Of a stretch of DNA of 21,623 bases, positions 13,266 through 20,362 are shown piece after piece. The stretch's first letter is position 1. Each line of letters begins with the position of its first letter. Position numbers and translations under genes: made by a program. Source of the stretch: a virus; IMG/VR virus record IMGVR_UViG_3300050124_000070, positions 1 through 21,623 of that record. One strand, 5' to 3'. The notes beneath the pieces were generated by a model. The model had not been told where the DNA came from and did no database searches. It worked only from the letters and a program-made list of their open reading frames with translations.

Positions 13266-13874
13266 ATGAAATTTGAAGACATTATCGGCGCTGAGCTTTC
13301 TGCACAGGTCACTGCAGCACTAAAAGGCAAAGGTGAAGGTGGCAAGGATATTGAGATCGGGATCATCGGAGACGGCACCACGGTGCCCGTTACCCAAGTA
13401 AGCGAGCTCAATGAAACCATCAAGGGGCTGCAGGGACAGATCGCAGACCGCGACAAGGATATCACCGAGCTCAAGAAGGGCGCCGGTGATAATACCGAGC
13501 TCGCCCAGAGATACACCGAGCTCGAGACAAAGTACAAAACCGACACCGAGGAGCTCAACGGCAAGATCCAAACCAGCCAGCTGAATGCAAAACTGGATAT
13601 TGGTATCACCAAAGCCAAGGGTAAAAACCCCACGGCCATCAAAGCCCTCATTGATCAGTCAAAGCTTTCGGTTAAAGATGATGGAAGCATTGATGGTCTC
13701 GATGCCGCTTTGGAGGCGATCAAAACCTCAGATGCCTATCTTTTTGAGCAGGTCGAGACCAGGCGGTCAGGTGCTGGTTTTCAAAACGGCTCAGGCTTCA
13801 GTTCAGCCGCGGCGGATCCCAAAAACCTCGGCGACGCTGTGGCTCAGCATTACAGCGACGAAACCAAACAGTAA
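13266..13874 (+). CDS. Capsid scaffolding protein, phage GP20 family
   Basis: 202 residues from the ATG at 13266 with GGAGG about 10 bases upstream. The ATG at 13233 would add 11 poorly conserved residues. Order of parts: a short N-terminal region MKFEDIIGAELSAQVTAAL; a coiled coil at about residues 45-110 (SELNETIKGLQGQIADRDKD and on), in which the dipeptide E-L recurs, encoded five times by the same hexamer GAGCTC; then the typical GP20 tail with LGITKAKGKNP-like and DQSKLSVKDDG-like segments, a flexible G/S-rich stretch, and a charged C-terminus that would contact the capsid protein. The major capsid gene follows 76 bases later, as usual for a scaffold and capsid pair. Confidence 0.9.
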   Translation: MKFEDIIGAELSAQVTAALKGKGEGGKDIEIGIIGDGTTVPVTQVSELNETIKGLQGQIADRDKDITELKKGAGDNTELAQRYTELETKYKTDTEELNGKIQTSQLNAKLDIGITKAKGKNPTAIKALIDQSKLSVKDDGSIDGLDAALEAIKTSDAYLFEQVETRRSGAGFQNGSGFSSAAADPKNLGDAVAQHYSDETKQ

Positions 13875-13950
13875 TACTCTTTTTTATCAATTCGCCTAAA
13901 TCCATACAGGGTAATGAATTTAAATAACAAAACGAACGGAGGAATAAAAC

Positions 13951-14904
13951 ATGCCTATTACTTTGGCACAGGCACGACTTTTAACACAGGACAAACTGGC
14001 GCAGCAGATCATTGATGAGTTTCGTCAGGATCAGCTGCTCAATGCAATGATCTTCGACAACAGCGTATCAATGAACGGCGGCGGGACTCTCGCCTATACC
14101 TATAACAGGGTTACGACTCTTCCTACAGCTGGTTTCCGTGAAATCAACAGCGAATTTACCCCGTCTGAAGCCAGCACTACACAGTACACCGCAAATCTCA
14201 AGGTGTTCGGCGGCGCTTTCCAGGTTGACAGGGTTATTCAGAATAATGTTCGCGGCATCACGGATCAAGTCACGTTTCAGCTGCAGCAGAAAATTAAAGC
14301 AACAAAAGCATTGTTCTCCGATTCTTTTATCAACGGTGATTCTGCGGTTGAGGCAAAAGCATTTGACGGTATTGATAAGGCGATAACCGGCAGCAGCACT
14401 GAGCTTATACCGGACGCTTCTATTGACCTTTCGACAAGCGCCCTCATCGATACCAACTGGAAGCTGTTTTTGGATTATCTTCGGAGGCTTTTTGCAAGGC
14501 TCGATGGATCAGCGACGCAGATTCATTGCAATAGCACAATGTTTTCGGTCTTTCAGTCCGTTGCCGATAGGGCCGCCTCTATGTCAGTATTAAAAAATGA
14601 GTTAGGGCAAGAGGTTCTTAATTGGAATGGTGTTCCGATCGTTAAGCTCGGTGACAAGCCCGGAACGAGTAACCCGATCGTACCGATTGGTGCAACTTCC
14701 GGTGAAACATCATTGTATGTGGAACGGATAGGGCTTGACGGCGTTCATGGCGTATCGCCCGCCGGGGATGAGCTGATTAAGCAGTATCTTCCCAATATGA
14801 ATCTGCCTGGAGCTGTTAAAACCGGAGAGGTCGAAATGGTCGCGGCCATTGCATTAAAAGCCACCCGCGCCGCCGGCGTCCTGCGTAAAATCAAGGTTCA
14901 GTAA
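13951..14904 (+). CDS. Major capsid protein, HK97 fold
   Basis: 317 residues; ATG at 13951 with a strong ACGGAGGAATAAAAC leader. The start MPITLAQARLLTQDKLAQQI and the following DEFRQDQLLNAMIFDN resemble the N-arm of clostridial siphovirus capsid proteins. GGTLAYTYNRVTTLPTAGFR leads into the E-loop region, and the LKVFGGAFQVDRVI segment and C-terminal EVEMVAAIALKATRAAGVLRKI fit the P- and A-domains of the fold. There is no protease gene upstream and no obvious prohead propeptide, consistent with scaffold-only assembly. The gene lies between scaffold and connector genes, so context and length agree. Confidence 0.9.
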   Translation: MPITLAQARLLTQDKLAQQIIDEFRQDQLLNAMIFDNSVSMNGGGTLAYTYNRVTTLPTAGFREINSEFTPSEASTTQYTANLKVFGGAFQVDRVIQNNVRGITDQVTFQLQQKIKATKALFSDSFINGDSAVEAKAFDGIDKAITGSSTELIPDASIDLSTSALIDTNWKLFLDYLRRLFARLDGSATQIHCNSTMFSVFQSVADRAASMSVLKNELGQEVLNWNGVPIVKLGDKPGTSNPIVPIGATSGETSLYVERIGLDGVHGVSPAGDELIKQYLPNMNLPGAVKTGEVEMVAAIALKATRAAGVLRKIKVQ

Positions 14905-14946
14905 TCAGCTTACAGGCTGATATCATTATCGAAGGGGGATTTAATC

Positions 14947-15216
14947 ATGGCAAAAATATCAGCGCCCAATGAGCATTATACGGGCTTCTCTGCGGGCGTA
15001 GCCTTTGTCGACGGCGTCGGTCATACACAGGATGAGCATCGTATCGATTGGTTTAAAGAACACGGATATGCCGTAATTGCTGAAGCTGAAGATGCAATTC
15101 CATTTGAAAAAATGACGGTTGATGAGCTGAAGGCTTATGCCGAAGGAAAAGGCATCAATCTCGAAAACACAACGAAGAAAGATGAAATCATCGGGAAAAT
15201 TCGGGGCGACCAGTAG
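14947..15216 (+). CDS. Small head protein with C-terminal HeH/LEM-like domain
   Basis: 89 residues; ATG at 14947 with AAGGGGG upstream. The N-terminal part (residues 10-45, YTGFSAGVAFVDGVGHTQDE then WFKEHGYAV) is the short beta unit often found just after capsid genes, where family members read G..AGV.F..G...T.......WF..HGY.V. Residues 56-86 form a small helix-extension-helix (EKMTVDELKAYAEGKGINL with K-K-D-E-I-I-G-K-I), the HeH/LEM or Rho-N-like fold that can bind nucleic acid. It is probably a head-decoration or head-completion protein. The hairpin overlapping the stop codon may attenuate the operon. Confidence 0.75.
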   Translation: MAKISAPNEHYTGFSAGVAFVDGVGHTQDEHRIDWFKEHGYAVIAEAEDAIPFEKMTVDELKAYAEGKGINLENTTKKDEIIGKIRGDQ

Positions 15217-15232
15217 GCCGCCCTCCCTTTTT
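15204..15232 (+). terminator. Possible attenuator at the end of the HeH-protein gene
   Basis: GGGCGACC (15204-15211) pairs with GGCCGCCC (15216-15223) with one A-C mismatch and an AGTA loop, followed by TCCCTTTTT. It overlaps the stop codon of the HeH-protein gene and lies just before the ribosome site of the connector gene. It may lower expression of genes after the capsid. Confidence 0.4.
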
Positions 15233-15245
15233 GGGGGTGAGCTGT

Positions 15246-15590
15246 TTGGATTTACTCGCACAGGTTAAAATGCTTCTTGGCATTGCAGATATCGACACAT
15301 CTAAGGACGGAGTCATTAATTTTCTAATTACCCGTGTATCCGCTGACGTCAAAAAGTTTTGCCGCATTTCAGATGTTTCATCCGATGAGCTGCAAGCGCT
15401 TATCGCAGACATGGTTGTCACACGTTACCGGGCGCGAGGATACGGAAAGGAAACAGCTCCACAGGTTTTATCCAGCATCGCCGAAGGGGATGTTACATTG
15501 CAGTTTAAAACGACACAGTATAACGCCACAAGCGAGCTGACGGACGCTGAGAAATCAGCATTGGTGCCATATAGAAAGTTGTGGCCATGA
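15246..15590 (+). CDS. Head-tail connector (HK97 gp6 / SPP1 gp15-like)
   Basis: 114 residues from a TTG at 15246, with GGGGGTGAG just before it; TTG 15231 and GTG 15237 are in-frame alternatives that lie inside the ribosome site. The sequence starts MDLLAQVKMLLGIADIDTSK, then a helix with FLITRVSADVKKFCRI and the segment LQALIADMVVTRYRARGYGK, the layout of the helical adaptor that binds the portal in gp6/gp15 connector proteins. It ends with an acidic stretch, SELTDAEKSALVPYRKL. It lies first in a run of four overlapping connector and tail-completion genes. The family call is good by pattern and place. Confidence 0.85.
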   Translation: MDLLAQVKMLLGIADIDTSKDGVINFLITRVSADVKKFCRISDVSSDELQALIADMVVTRYRARGYGKETAPQVLSSIAEGDVTLQFKTTQYNATSELTDAEKSALVPYRKLWP

Positions 15591-15931
15591 TGGATATCTC
15601 AAAATATGCTGGATATCTTGATGCTGCACACGATAAAACGGTTGCATTATACCAAAAAGAGCCGGTGCCGAGTGATGATATCGGCACAGATTATGAGTGG
15701 CAGCCGGTCGGAACCGCCAACGTAAGTGTGCATCCCGTGACCGACGAGCTCAGCATCGAATTGTATGGCGAGCGTATCAAAAAAATGTTCAGCCTGCATG
15801 CAGCTCCGGATGCCAATATATCCGATGGCATGGGCGTTGCTTTTGACGCTGCTGCAGATAAGCCGGATTATACCGTCATATCCGCGAAGCCCAGACAGAC
15901 GCATTTGCTTGTTCTTGTTGAGGTGATTTGA
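15587..15931 (+). CDS. Head-closure (stopper) protein
   Basis: 114 residues if it starts at the ATG at 15587, which overlaps the previous stop (ATGATGG); the ATG at 15590 is equally possible. The protein is rich in beta-strands (TVALYQKEPVPSDD, YEWQPVGTANVSVHPV, KMFSLHAAPDANISDGMGVA), ending TVISAKPRQTHLLVLVEVI, the layout of small SH3/beta-barrel stoppers that close the head under the adaptor ring. The position between the gp6-like connector and the HK97 gp10-like gene is exactly that of head-closure genes in SPP1- and HK97-like phages. Sequence similarity alone would be weak. Confidence 0.75.
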   Translation: MMDISKYAGYLDAAHDKTVALYQKEPVPSDDIGTDYEWQPVGTANVSVHPVTDELSIELYGERIKKMFSLHAAPDANISDGMGVAFDAAADKPDYTVISAKPRQTHLLVLVEVI

Positions 15932-16374
15932 TGCAAGTCGAAATAAAAGGTTTATCAGGGCTCCTAAAAAAGCTTGACCGACTTGGCGGTGATCTTGAAG
16001 TGGCAATGAGAGAGGCAATGCTTAAGGGTGGTTCGGTCTTCGAAAAATCCGCAAAAGAGAATTGCCCTGTGGATACTACACGACTTCGTGAAAGCATCAC
16101 CACGCAGGCCATTGATAATCATACCGTCAGCATAGGAACAAATGTCGAATATGCTATCCCTGTCGAATATGGCACTGGGCCTAAAGGCGACCCAGCCGTG
16201 CCACACACAGCAAAAAAGTATTGGCGGTATAAAGGCCCAGATGGGAACTGGATCACTTCCCACGGTCAGGCCCCGCAACCCTATATGCGGCTTGCCTTCA
16301 AACAGAGCAAAGACAAGGCTCTTGAAGTAATACAAAAATCTCTTCAGGATTCGGTAAGGGAGCTGATGAAATGA
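15931..16374 (+). CDS. HK97 gp10-like tail-completion protein
   Basis: 147 residues; the ATG at 15931 overlaps the previous stop by one base (TGATG), behind GAGGTGA. HK97-gp10 signature: an N-terminal helix with GLSGLLKKLDRLGGDLEVAM, then KSAKENCPVDTTRLRESIT (family pattern A...aPvdTG.Lr.si), the strand SIGTNVEYAIPVEYGTGPKG (family VG....YA.yvEfGT) and the closing PQPYMRLAFKQSKDKAL (family PfLrpA). This protein joins the tail to the head. Its place before the terminator/Tcp gene and tail tube gene fits. Confidence 0.9.
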   Translation: MQVEIKGLSGLLKKLDRLGGDLEVAMREAMLKGGSVFEKSAKENCPVDTTRLRESITTQAIDNHTVSIGTNVEYAIPVEYGTGPKGDPAVPHTAKKYWRYKGPDGNWITSHGQAPQPYMRLAFKQSKDKALEVIQKSLQDSVRELMK

Positions 16375-16745
16375 TAGATCTGAGTAAGGATATTGAGGAA
16401 CTGCTGGAAGATACCGTTCGCGTTGAGCGAAGCTTTTCAAAGATCATCCAGCCCTTCCCTCTATGTACGCTTACGGTTATTAATAACAGCAGTGCTGCCA
16501 TTATTGATAGTCAGGAACGATATTCGTCGGTTACTTATCAACTGGATGTCTGGGATGATAAAAGCACACCGAAAGACTGCATACAGATATCAGCTCAGGT
16601 CAGTGAGGGAATGATATCAGTCGGTTTTAAGCGCGATGCAGGAAAGCTCATGGATAATGATCCGAGCGGCTTGCAGCGCTTTATGATGCAGTTTTCAGGG
16701 TATGTTGATAATACAAACAAAAAAATATATCGAGGTGGTCTATAG
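16371..16745 (+). CDS. Tail terminator / completion protein (gp17-like)
   Basis: 124 residues; the ATG at 16371 overlaps the gp10-like stop (ATGA). The sequence has the layout of the tail-terminator group (SPP1 gp17, DUF3168 and relatives). It opens with a helix, SKDIEELLEDTVRVERSF, then strands LCTLTVINNSS and a S-V-T-Y-Q-L-D-V-W-D segment, the typical Y.i.i.vwd... strand pairing. A helix around DCIQISAQVSEGM and the strand FMMQFSGYVDN follow. It caps the growing tail tube and binds the head connector. The next gene, the tail tube gene, overlaps its stop codon by one base. Confidence 0.75.
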   Translation: MIDLSKDIEELLEDTVRVERSFSKIIQPFPLCTLTVINNSSAAIIDSQERYSSVTYQLDVWDDKSTPKDCIQISAQVSEGMISVGFKRDAGKLMDNDPSGLQRFMMQFSGYVDNTNKKIYRGGL

Positions 16746-17185
16746 TGGAAAACGCTGTTCTCGGCACTTATTTATCAATGGCGGATACTGCGGCAGGCAC
16801 GTTTAAAAAGCTTTATGGACTTTCGGACGTGCCTGATTTTTCTTTTGATGCCGATCAAATTGAAGTAACCAATTTATTGGATACAAACAAGAGATACGTT
16901 CCGGGCATTGTTGATCTCGGCAACCCTGAATTTGAATTCTTCAACGATGATACCGCGACAGAATCGGATGAAGAAAAGCTCATGAATTCATATAAGGCTC
17001 TGCGCGCCGCAGAAACGGGAAAGCAGTCCAAATTTTTCAAGCTGATCTATCCTGACAAAACCGGCTTTGCTTGGGAGGCATATATTGTTACAACCCGGAC
17101 AGGCGGCGGCACAGGGGATGCATTGAAATTTAAGGTTAAAATGCTTTTCAAAAGTAACGTGACAGACACAGTAGAAACACCATAA
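16745..17185 (+). CDS. Major tail tube protein
   Basis: 146 residues from a GTG at 16745 that shares one base with the previous stop, behind GAGGTGGTC. It has the small beta-sandwich layout of siphovirus tail tube proteins: GTYLSMADTAAGTFKKLYGL near the start, a DQIEVTNLLDTNKRYVPG strand-turn, the G-N-P-E-F-E-F-F strand, a helix with DEEKLMNSYKALRAAE, then a long hairpin and a C-terminal strand, LKFKVKMLFKS. The motif of i-E-V-T-(N/T)-L-x-D-x-x-x-x-Y-V-P/G is typical of tail tube proteins in this group. A terminator-like hairpin follows directly, which fits high, separately adjusted expression. Confidence 0.85.
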   Translation: MENAVLGTYLSMADTAAGTFKKLYGLSDVPDFSFDADQIEVTNLLDTNKRYVPGIVDLGNPEFEFFNDDTATESDEEKLMNSYKALRAAETGKQSKFFKLIYPDKTGFAWEAYIVTTRTGGGTGDALKFKVKMLFKSNVTDTVETP

Positions 17186-17187
17186 CA

Positions 17188-17214
17188 AGGGGGGCTTTCG
17201 CCCCTCTTTATTTT
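17188..17214 (+). terminator. Intrinsic terminator after the tail tube gene
   Basis: AGGGGGGC (17188-17195) pairs with GCCCCT (17200-17205) with one or two bulged G and a short TTTC loop, followed by CTTTATTTT. It comes 3 bases after the tail tube stop, inside the late operon. Confidence 0.65.
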
Positions 17215-17233
17215 GAATTGAGAGGGATTATTT

Positions 17234-17581
17234 ATGTTTGTGACTTGGACTGTCAACGGCGAAATATATAAGCTTCGCTTAACGACTATGCAGGCAATCC
17301 AGATAGAAAAGCAGTTGGGGATGGGCATGACGAAGGTAATTGATGGCCATCTTATGGACTCAACGGTTATTGCGACTGTCCTATGGGGCGCTCTTCAGCA
17401 ATATCAGCATGGCACAAGCCTTAAAGATGTTTGTACCATTTACGACGATTATATTGAGGAGGGTGGAAACATTGATGAAATCATCGATATCATCATGGAA
17501 TTGTTTGCCCAAATTGGTATTGGAGGATCTTCAGAGAGAAAAAACAAGAAGGGCCAGAAGGAAAACGATTTGATCGAATAA
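17234..17581 (+). CDS. Tail assembly chaperone, short form (gpG-like)
   Basis: 115 residues; ATG at 17234 with GAGAGGG upstream. It is mostly helical after an N-terminal strand pair (FVTWTVNGEIYKLRLTT), with MQAIQIEKQLGMGMTKVI and a long acidic helix, IDEIIDIIMELFAQIGIG. It ends with a lysine-rich tail, RKNKKGQKENDLIE. Between tail tube and tape-measure genes the usual pair is a chaperone made in two lengths by a -1 frameshift (lambda gpG/gpGT). Codons AGA AAA AAC at 17537-17545 contain the slip site A AAA AAC, and the -1 frame stays open to 17925. The chaperone coats the tape measure before tube assembly and is not in the virion. Confidence 0.88.
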   Translation: MFVTWTVNGEIYKLRLTTMQAIQIEKQLGMGMTKVIDGHLMDSTVIATVLWGALQQYQHGTSLKDVCTIYDDYIEEGGNIDEIIDIIMELFAQIGIGGSSERKNKKGQKENDLIE

Positions 17582-17598
17582 CCGATGCAATTCTGGCC
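17539..17598 (+). other. Programmed -1 ribosomal frameshift site with downstream stem
   Basis: AAAAAAC at 17539-17545 is in phase as A AAA AAC. Six bases later GGCCAGAA (17552-17559) pairs perfectly with TTCTGGCC (17591-17598). The loop contains a smaller CGAT/ATCG hairpin (17566-17576). The zero-frame stop at 17579-17581 lies within the structure. Confidence 0.88.
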
Positions 17599-17925
17599 AT
17601 TAAATCTGATGCTCTATATATAGGCATAACCACTGAGCGCTTTTGGAATTTGACCTATATTGAGGTTATAGAGGAAATCGAGGCATACACCAAGCGTCAT
17701 GGAAATGAGTATAAAGAACAAACGCGGCTAAGGGCCGCAATGGATTATCAATTGGCGCAACTCGTTGGAATTGCGTTCAACGATCCTCAAAAATATCCAA
17801 AAACGCTTCAGAAGGCGTACCCCGAACTTTTCAAAGAAAACGGAAAAAAAGCAATGACTTGGCAGGAACAAAAAGAAAATTTCAAGCGGTATGCTGAGCA
17901 GCATAACCGACAGACTGGAGGGTAA
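17545..17925 (+). CDS. Frameshift extension of the tail assembly chaperone (gpT-like)
   Basis: This is not an independent gene. The -1 frame is open from 17476 to TAA at 17923-17925, and translation is expected to enter at codon CAA 17545 after slippage, giving a fusion of 104 + 126 residues. A TTG at 17650 could start an ORF but has no ribosome site. The extension reads QEGPEGKRFDRITDAILAIK, then ITTERFWNLTYIEVIEEIEA, a long helix with NEYKEQTRLRAAMDYQLAQL, and a closing segment FKENGKKAMTWQEQKENFKR, typical of the T part that binds the tape measure. Its stop is followed 4 bases later by the tape-measure start. Confidence 0.85.
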   Translation, partial: QEGPEGKRFDRITDAILAIKSDALYIGITTERFWNLTYIEVIEEIEAYTKRHGNEYKEQTRLRAAMDYQLAQLVGIAFNDPQKYPKTLQKAYPELFKENGKKAMTWQEQKENFKRYAEQHNRQTGG

Positions 17926-17929
17926 GGTT

Positions 17930-19984
17930 TTGACCGTCGAAGAATTACAGATTATCATAACCGACAAGACAAAGACAGCTCAGGAAAATATCAATAAGCT
18001 GAAGAGGTCAGTGGATAACCTGCAGCAGAACAAAACAACCGAAATCAATGTGAGCACGACAAAAGCTCAGACCACATTGAAGCGGCTGCAAGCTGAGTAT
18101 GACAAAACTCAGGCGAAGGCTGATAAAATAAAGTCCTCCATGGGCAATGCCTTTGCTGCTCAGGATAATATCGCAGAGAGTTATAACAACATGCCTGCTT
18201 TTACAGGGCAAACTAAATCTCAGTCAGTGGATACCGCACTAAGTCAGGATACAGGCTACCAAAAGATTTCGGGGCAGATCACTGATATGGAAGCTGCGTT
18301 GGCTCCGTTGCAGGCCAAACTTGATGAAACTAAAGCAAAAATGGCCGCTTTAGGTACGCAAACAGATAAGACATCAAAGAAGACGAAAACACTTGGAGAT
18401 AACTTTAAAAGCACAGGAAATCGATCCAGTTATTTCAGCCGCATGATAATGAGCATGCTTATAAGCATGGCATTGTTCAGCGGCATATCCCTTATTATGA
18501 AATCAATCACCGAGGGTCTGCAGAATTTTGCAAAAGGAAGCACTTCGGCCAATCAAACGCTGTCAAGTCTTTCTACGTCATTCCTTTATGTGAAGAACAG
18601 CATCGCGGCCGCTTTTATGCCAGTGCTGCAGGCTCTTACACCGGCGCTGACCGGCGCGATGAACAAGGTGGCGGACTTTTTCAACATGCTTGGTATGCTT
18701 GAAGCACGTTTATTTAATAACGCCACGACTTTTACCGAGGCAAAAAGTGCAGCTGTAGATTATGCGGCCTCATTGACTACCGCATCCGACGCGGCAAAGG
18801 GAAGCTTGGCGTCATTTGATCAAATAAACACTCTTCAGAGTCCGACAGCAGCGACTGCCAATCCCGGTATGCCGGATACCTCTGCAATGATGGAACAGGT
18901 GCAGATACCACAGAATGTACTTACATTAGCAGACACATTTAAAAATATTGCCGATACCATCAGCATATATGTAATCCCCGCCCTGGCCGCGCTTGGCCTC
19001 GCTTTCTTAACCTATAAAGGTATACTTTTAGGTATACAAATAGCGAATGGGATTGCAGCGGGTACATTTTTTACAATATCATTACCCATACTGGCTATAG
19101 TCGCAGGCGTTGCACTGCTCGTTTTTTCGATTGTGACCCTCGTAACAAACTGGAACAATCTCGACGGCGCACAAAGGACGATAGTAATTGGTCTGGGAAT
19201 ACTCGGAGGTGCATTGATTGCTTGTGGTTTAGCACAATTGATTTTTAACGTCAGTCTTTTAACCTCACCTATATTTTGGTTTGTTTTAGGGATTATCGCT
19301 GTTATCGCCATCATTGTAATCCTCACTACCTCGTGGGACTCGCTGTCGACTCCAATGCAAGTGGTGCTGATTGTGGTTGGAGCTCTTATTGCAGCCGTAC
19401 TCATTTTCACCGCTGTGCAGTGGCTGATGAATTTAGCGCTTCTTGCCAGCCCGATAACGTGGATAGTAATAGCTATCATAGCCTTGATAGCTATCATCGT
19501 AGTGCTTGCTTTAAACTGGGATAAGGTTAAAGATGCAGCGGCTGCTTGCTGGGACGGTATTGTTACAGGGTTTAAGGCTTTTGTAAACTTTCTATCTGCG
19601 GGAATAAATTTCCTTATTAAGGCCCTTGATAAAATTCAATTTACAATGCCTGATTGGCTCGGAGGCGGGAGTTTCGGGATTAACATTCCACTAATCCCGA
19701 CGTGGATGGCACGGGGCGGTATCGTCAATGGCCCGACATCCGCTATCATAGGAGAAGCTGGATCTGAAGCGGTCATGCCGCTGGAGAATAACACCGGATG
19801 GATATCAAAACTTGCTTTAGATATAAATGACCGGATGGGTAACGACAATCAAAACAGTGGAAGCGGTGGGGATACTTACCTTCAGGCAACCATTATGCTT
19901 GAAACCGGAGAAATAATAAGCCAGTCCACTCAGAAAATAAACCGTACGGGGCGTAATAACAACCAGCCGATATTGAGCACTTAA
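17930..19984 (+). CDS. Tape-measure protein
   Basis: 684 residues from a TTG at 17930, with GGAGGG 7 bases upstream; the in-frame ATG at 17891 lies inside the chaperone frame and has no ribosome site. It sets tail length; 684 residues would give a tail of roughly 100 nm. N-terminal coiled coil (residues 10-65 and 120-150), a hydrophobic helix at about 165-190, and a large membrane-like region at about 345-530. That region contains tandem units: tryptophans W408 (TNWNN), W469 (TSWDS) and W530 (LNWDK) are exactly 61 residues apart, and LLTSPIFW and LLASPITW repeat between them. The C-terminal GGIVNGPTSAIIGEAGSEAV motif is common to tape-measure proteins. The hydrophobic part may form the DNA channel in the host membrane. 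Confidence 0.95.
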   Translation: MTVEELQIIITDKTKTAQENINKLKRSVDNLQQNKTTEINVSTTKAQTTLKRLQAEYDKTQAKADKIKSSMGNAFAAQDNIAESYNNMPAFTGQTKSQSVDTALSQDTGYQKISGQITDMEAALAPLQAKLDETKAKMAALGTQTDKTSKKTKTLGDNFKSTGNRSSYFSRMIMSMLISMALFSGISLIMKSITEGLQNFAKGSTSANQTLSSLSTSFLYVKNSIAAAFMPVLQALTPALTGAMNKVADFFNMLGMLEARLFNNATTFTEAKSAAVDYAASLTTASDAAKGSLASFDQINTLQSPTAATANPGMPDTSAMMEQVQIPQNVLTLADTFKNIADTISIYVIPALAALGLAFLTYKGILLGIQIANGIAAGTFFTISLPILAIVAGVALLVFSIVTLVTNWNNLDGAQRTIVIGLGILGGALIACGLAQLIFNVSLLTSPIFWFVLGIIAVIAIIVILTTSWDSLSTPMQVVLIVVGALIAAVLIFTAVQWLMNLALLASPITWIVIAIIALIAIIVVLALNWDKVKDAAAACWDGIVTGFKAFVNFLSAGINFLIKALDKIQFTMPDWLGGGSFGINIPLIPTWMARGGIVNGPTSAIIGEAGSEAVMPLENNTGWISKLALDINDRMGNDNQNSGSGGDTYLQATIMLETGEIISQSTQKINRTGRNNNQPILST

Positions 19985-19996
19985 GGAGGCGTGTAC

Positions 19997-20350
19997 ATGG
20001 CATTTCTGCAAATCAACGGTGTGGATATGCCCACGCCTTCAACTTTTAGCATTGCCTTATCAGACCTTGACAGCGACAGTACAAAGAGAAACGAACAGGG
20101 CATACTGCAGCGTGACAGAATACGTCAGGGTATTTATAAGCTCTCGTGTAACTGGAACGCTCTGTCACAAGCCGACGCCTCGCTGCTTCTGCATGCGGTA
20201 TCGTCAGCCAGCTTTAGCGTTACATATCCCGATCCGTTAAGTGGCACAAACACAATAACGGCTTATGTTGGAGACAGAACACCGGATATGGTTAGCTATC
20301 AAAATGGTCAGCCACGCTGGACTATATCCTTTGATTTAATCGAATATTAA
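19997..20350 (+). CDS. Small tail protein after the tape measure (DUF6711-like, distal-tail position)
   Basis: 117 residues from the ATG at 19997 with AAGGAGG 7 bases upstream; the in-frame GTG at 19991 overlaps the ribosome site. Rich in beta-strands: AFLQINGVDMPTPSTFSIAL, a segment STKRNEQGILQRDRIRQGIY, the helix SQADASLLLHAVSS, then ASFSVTYPDPLSGTNTITAY and a final PRWTISFDLIEY. Small proteins of this pattern follow the tape measure in many Bacillota siphophages and are thought to be part of the distal tail/baseplate. It is shorter than a full Dit protein (about 250). Name is by pattern and place. Confidence 0.75.
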   Translation: MAFLQINGVDMPTPSTFSIALSDLDSDSTKRNEQGILQRDRIRQGIYKLSCNWNALSQADASLLLHAVSSASFSVTYPDPLSGTNTITAYVGDRTPDMVSYQNGQPRWTISFDLIEY

Positions 20351-20362
20351 GGTGGTGATTAT

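Noticed and set aside
13262-13651. 129-codon minus-strand ORF opposite the scaffold gene
   Set aside because: Shadow of the coiled-coil codon pattern (GAGCTC repeats); no ribosome site and a low-complexity serine-rich product.
14904-14921. Hairpin ATCAGC/GCTGAT after the capsid gene
   Set aside because: Only 6 bp with no T-run, and the stop codon lies within it; too weak to call.
17650-17925. Separate gene starting at TTG 17650
   Set aside because: There is no ribosome site, and the frame is open upstream to 17476. The slip site at 17539 explains it as the frameshift extension of the chaperone.
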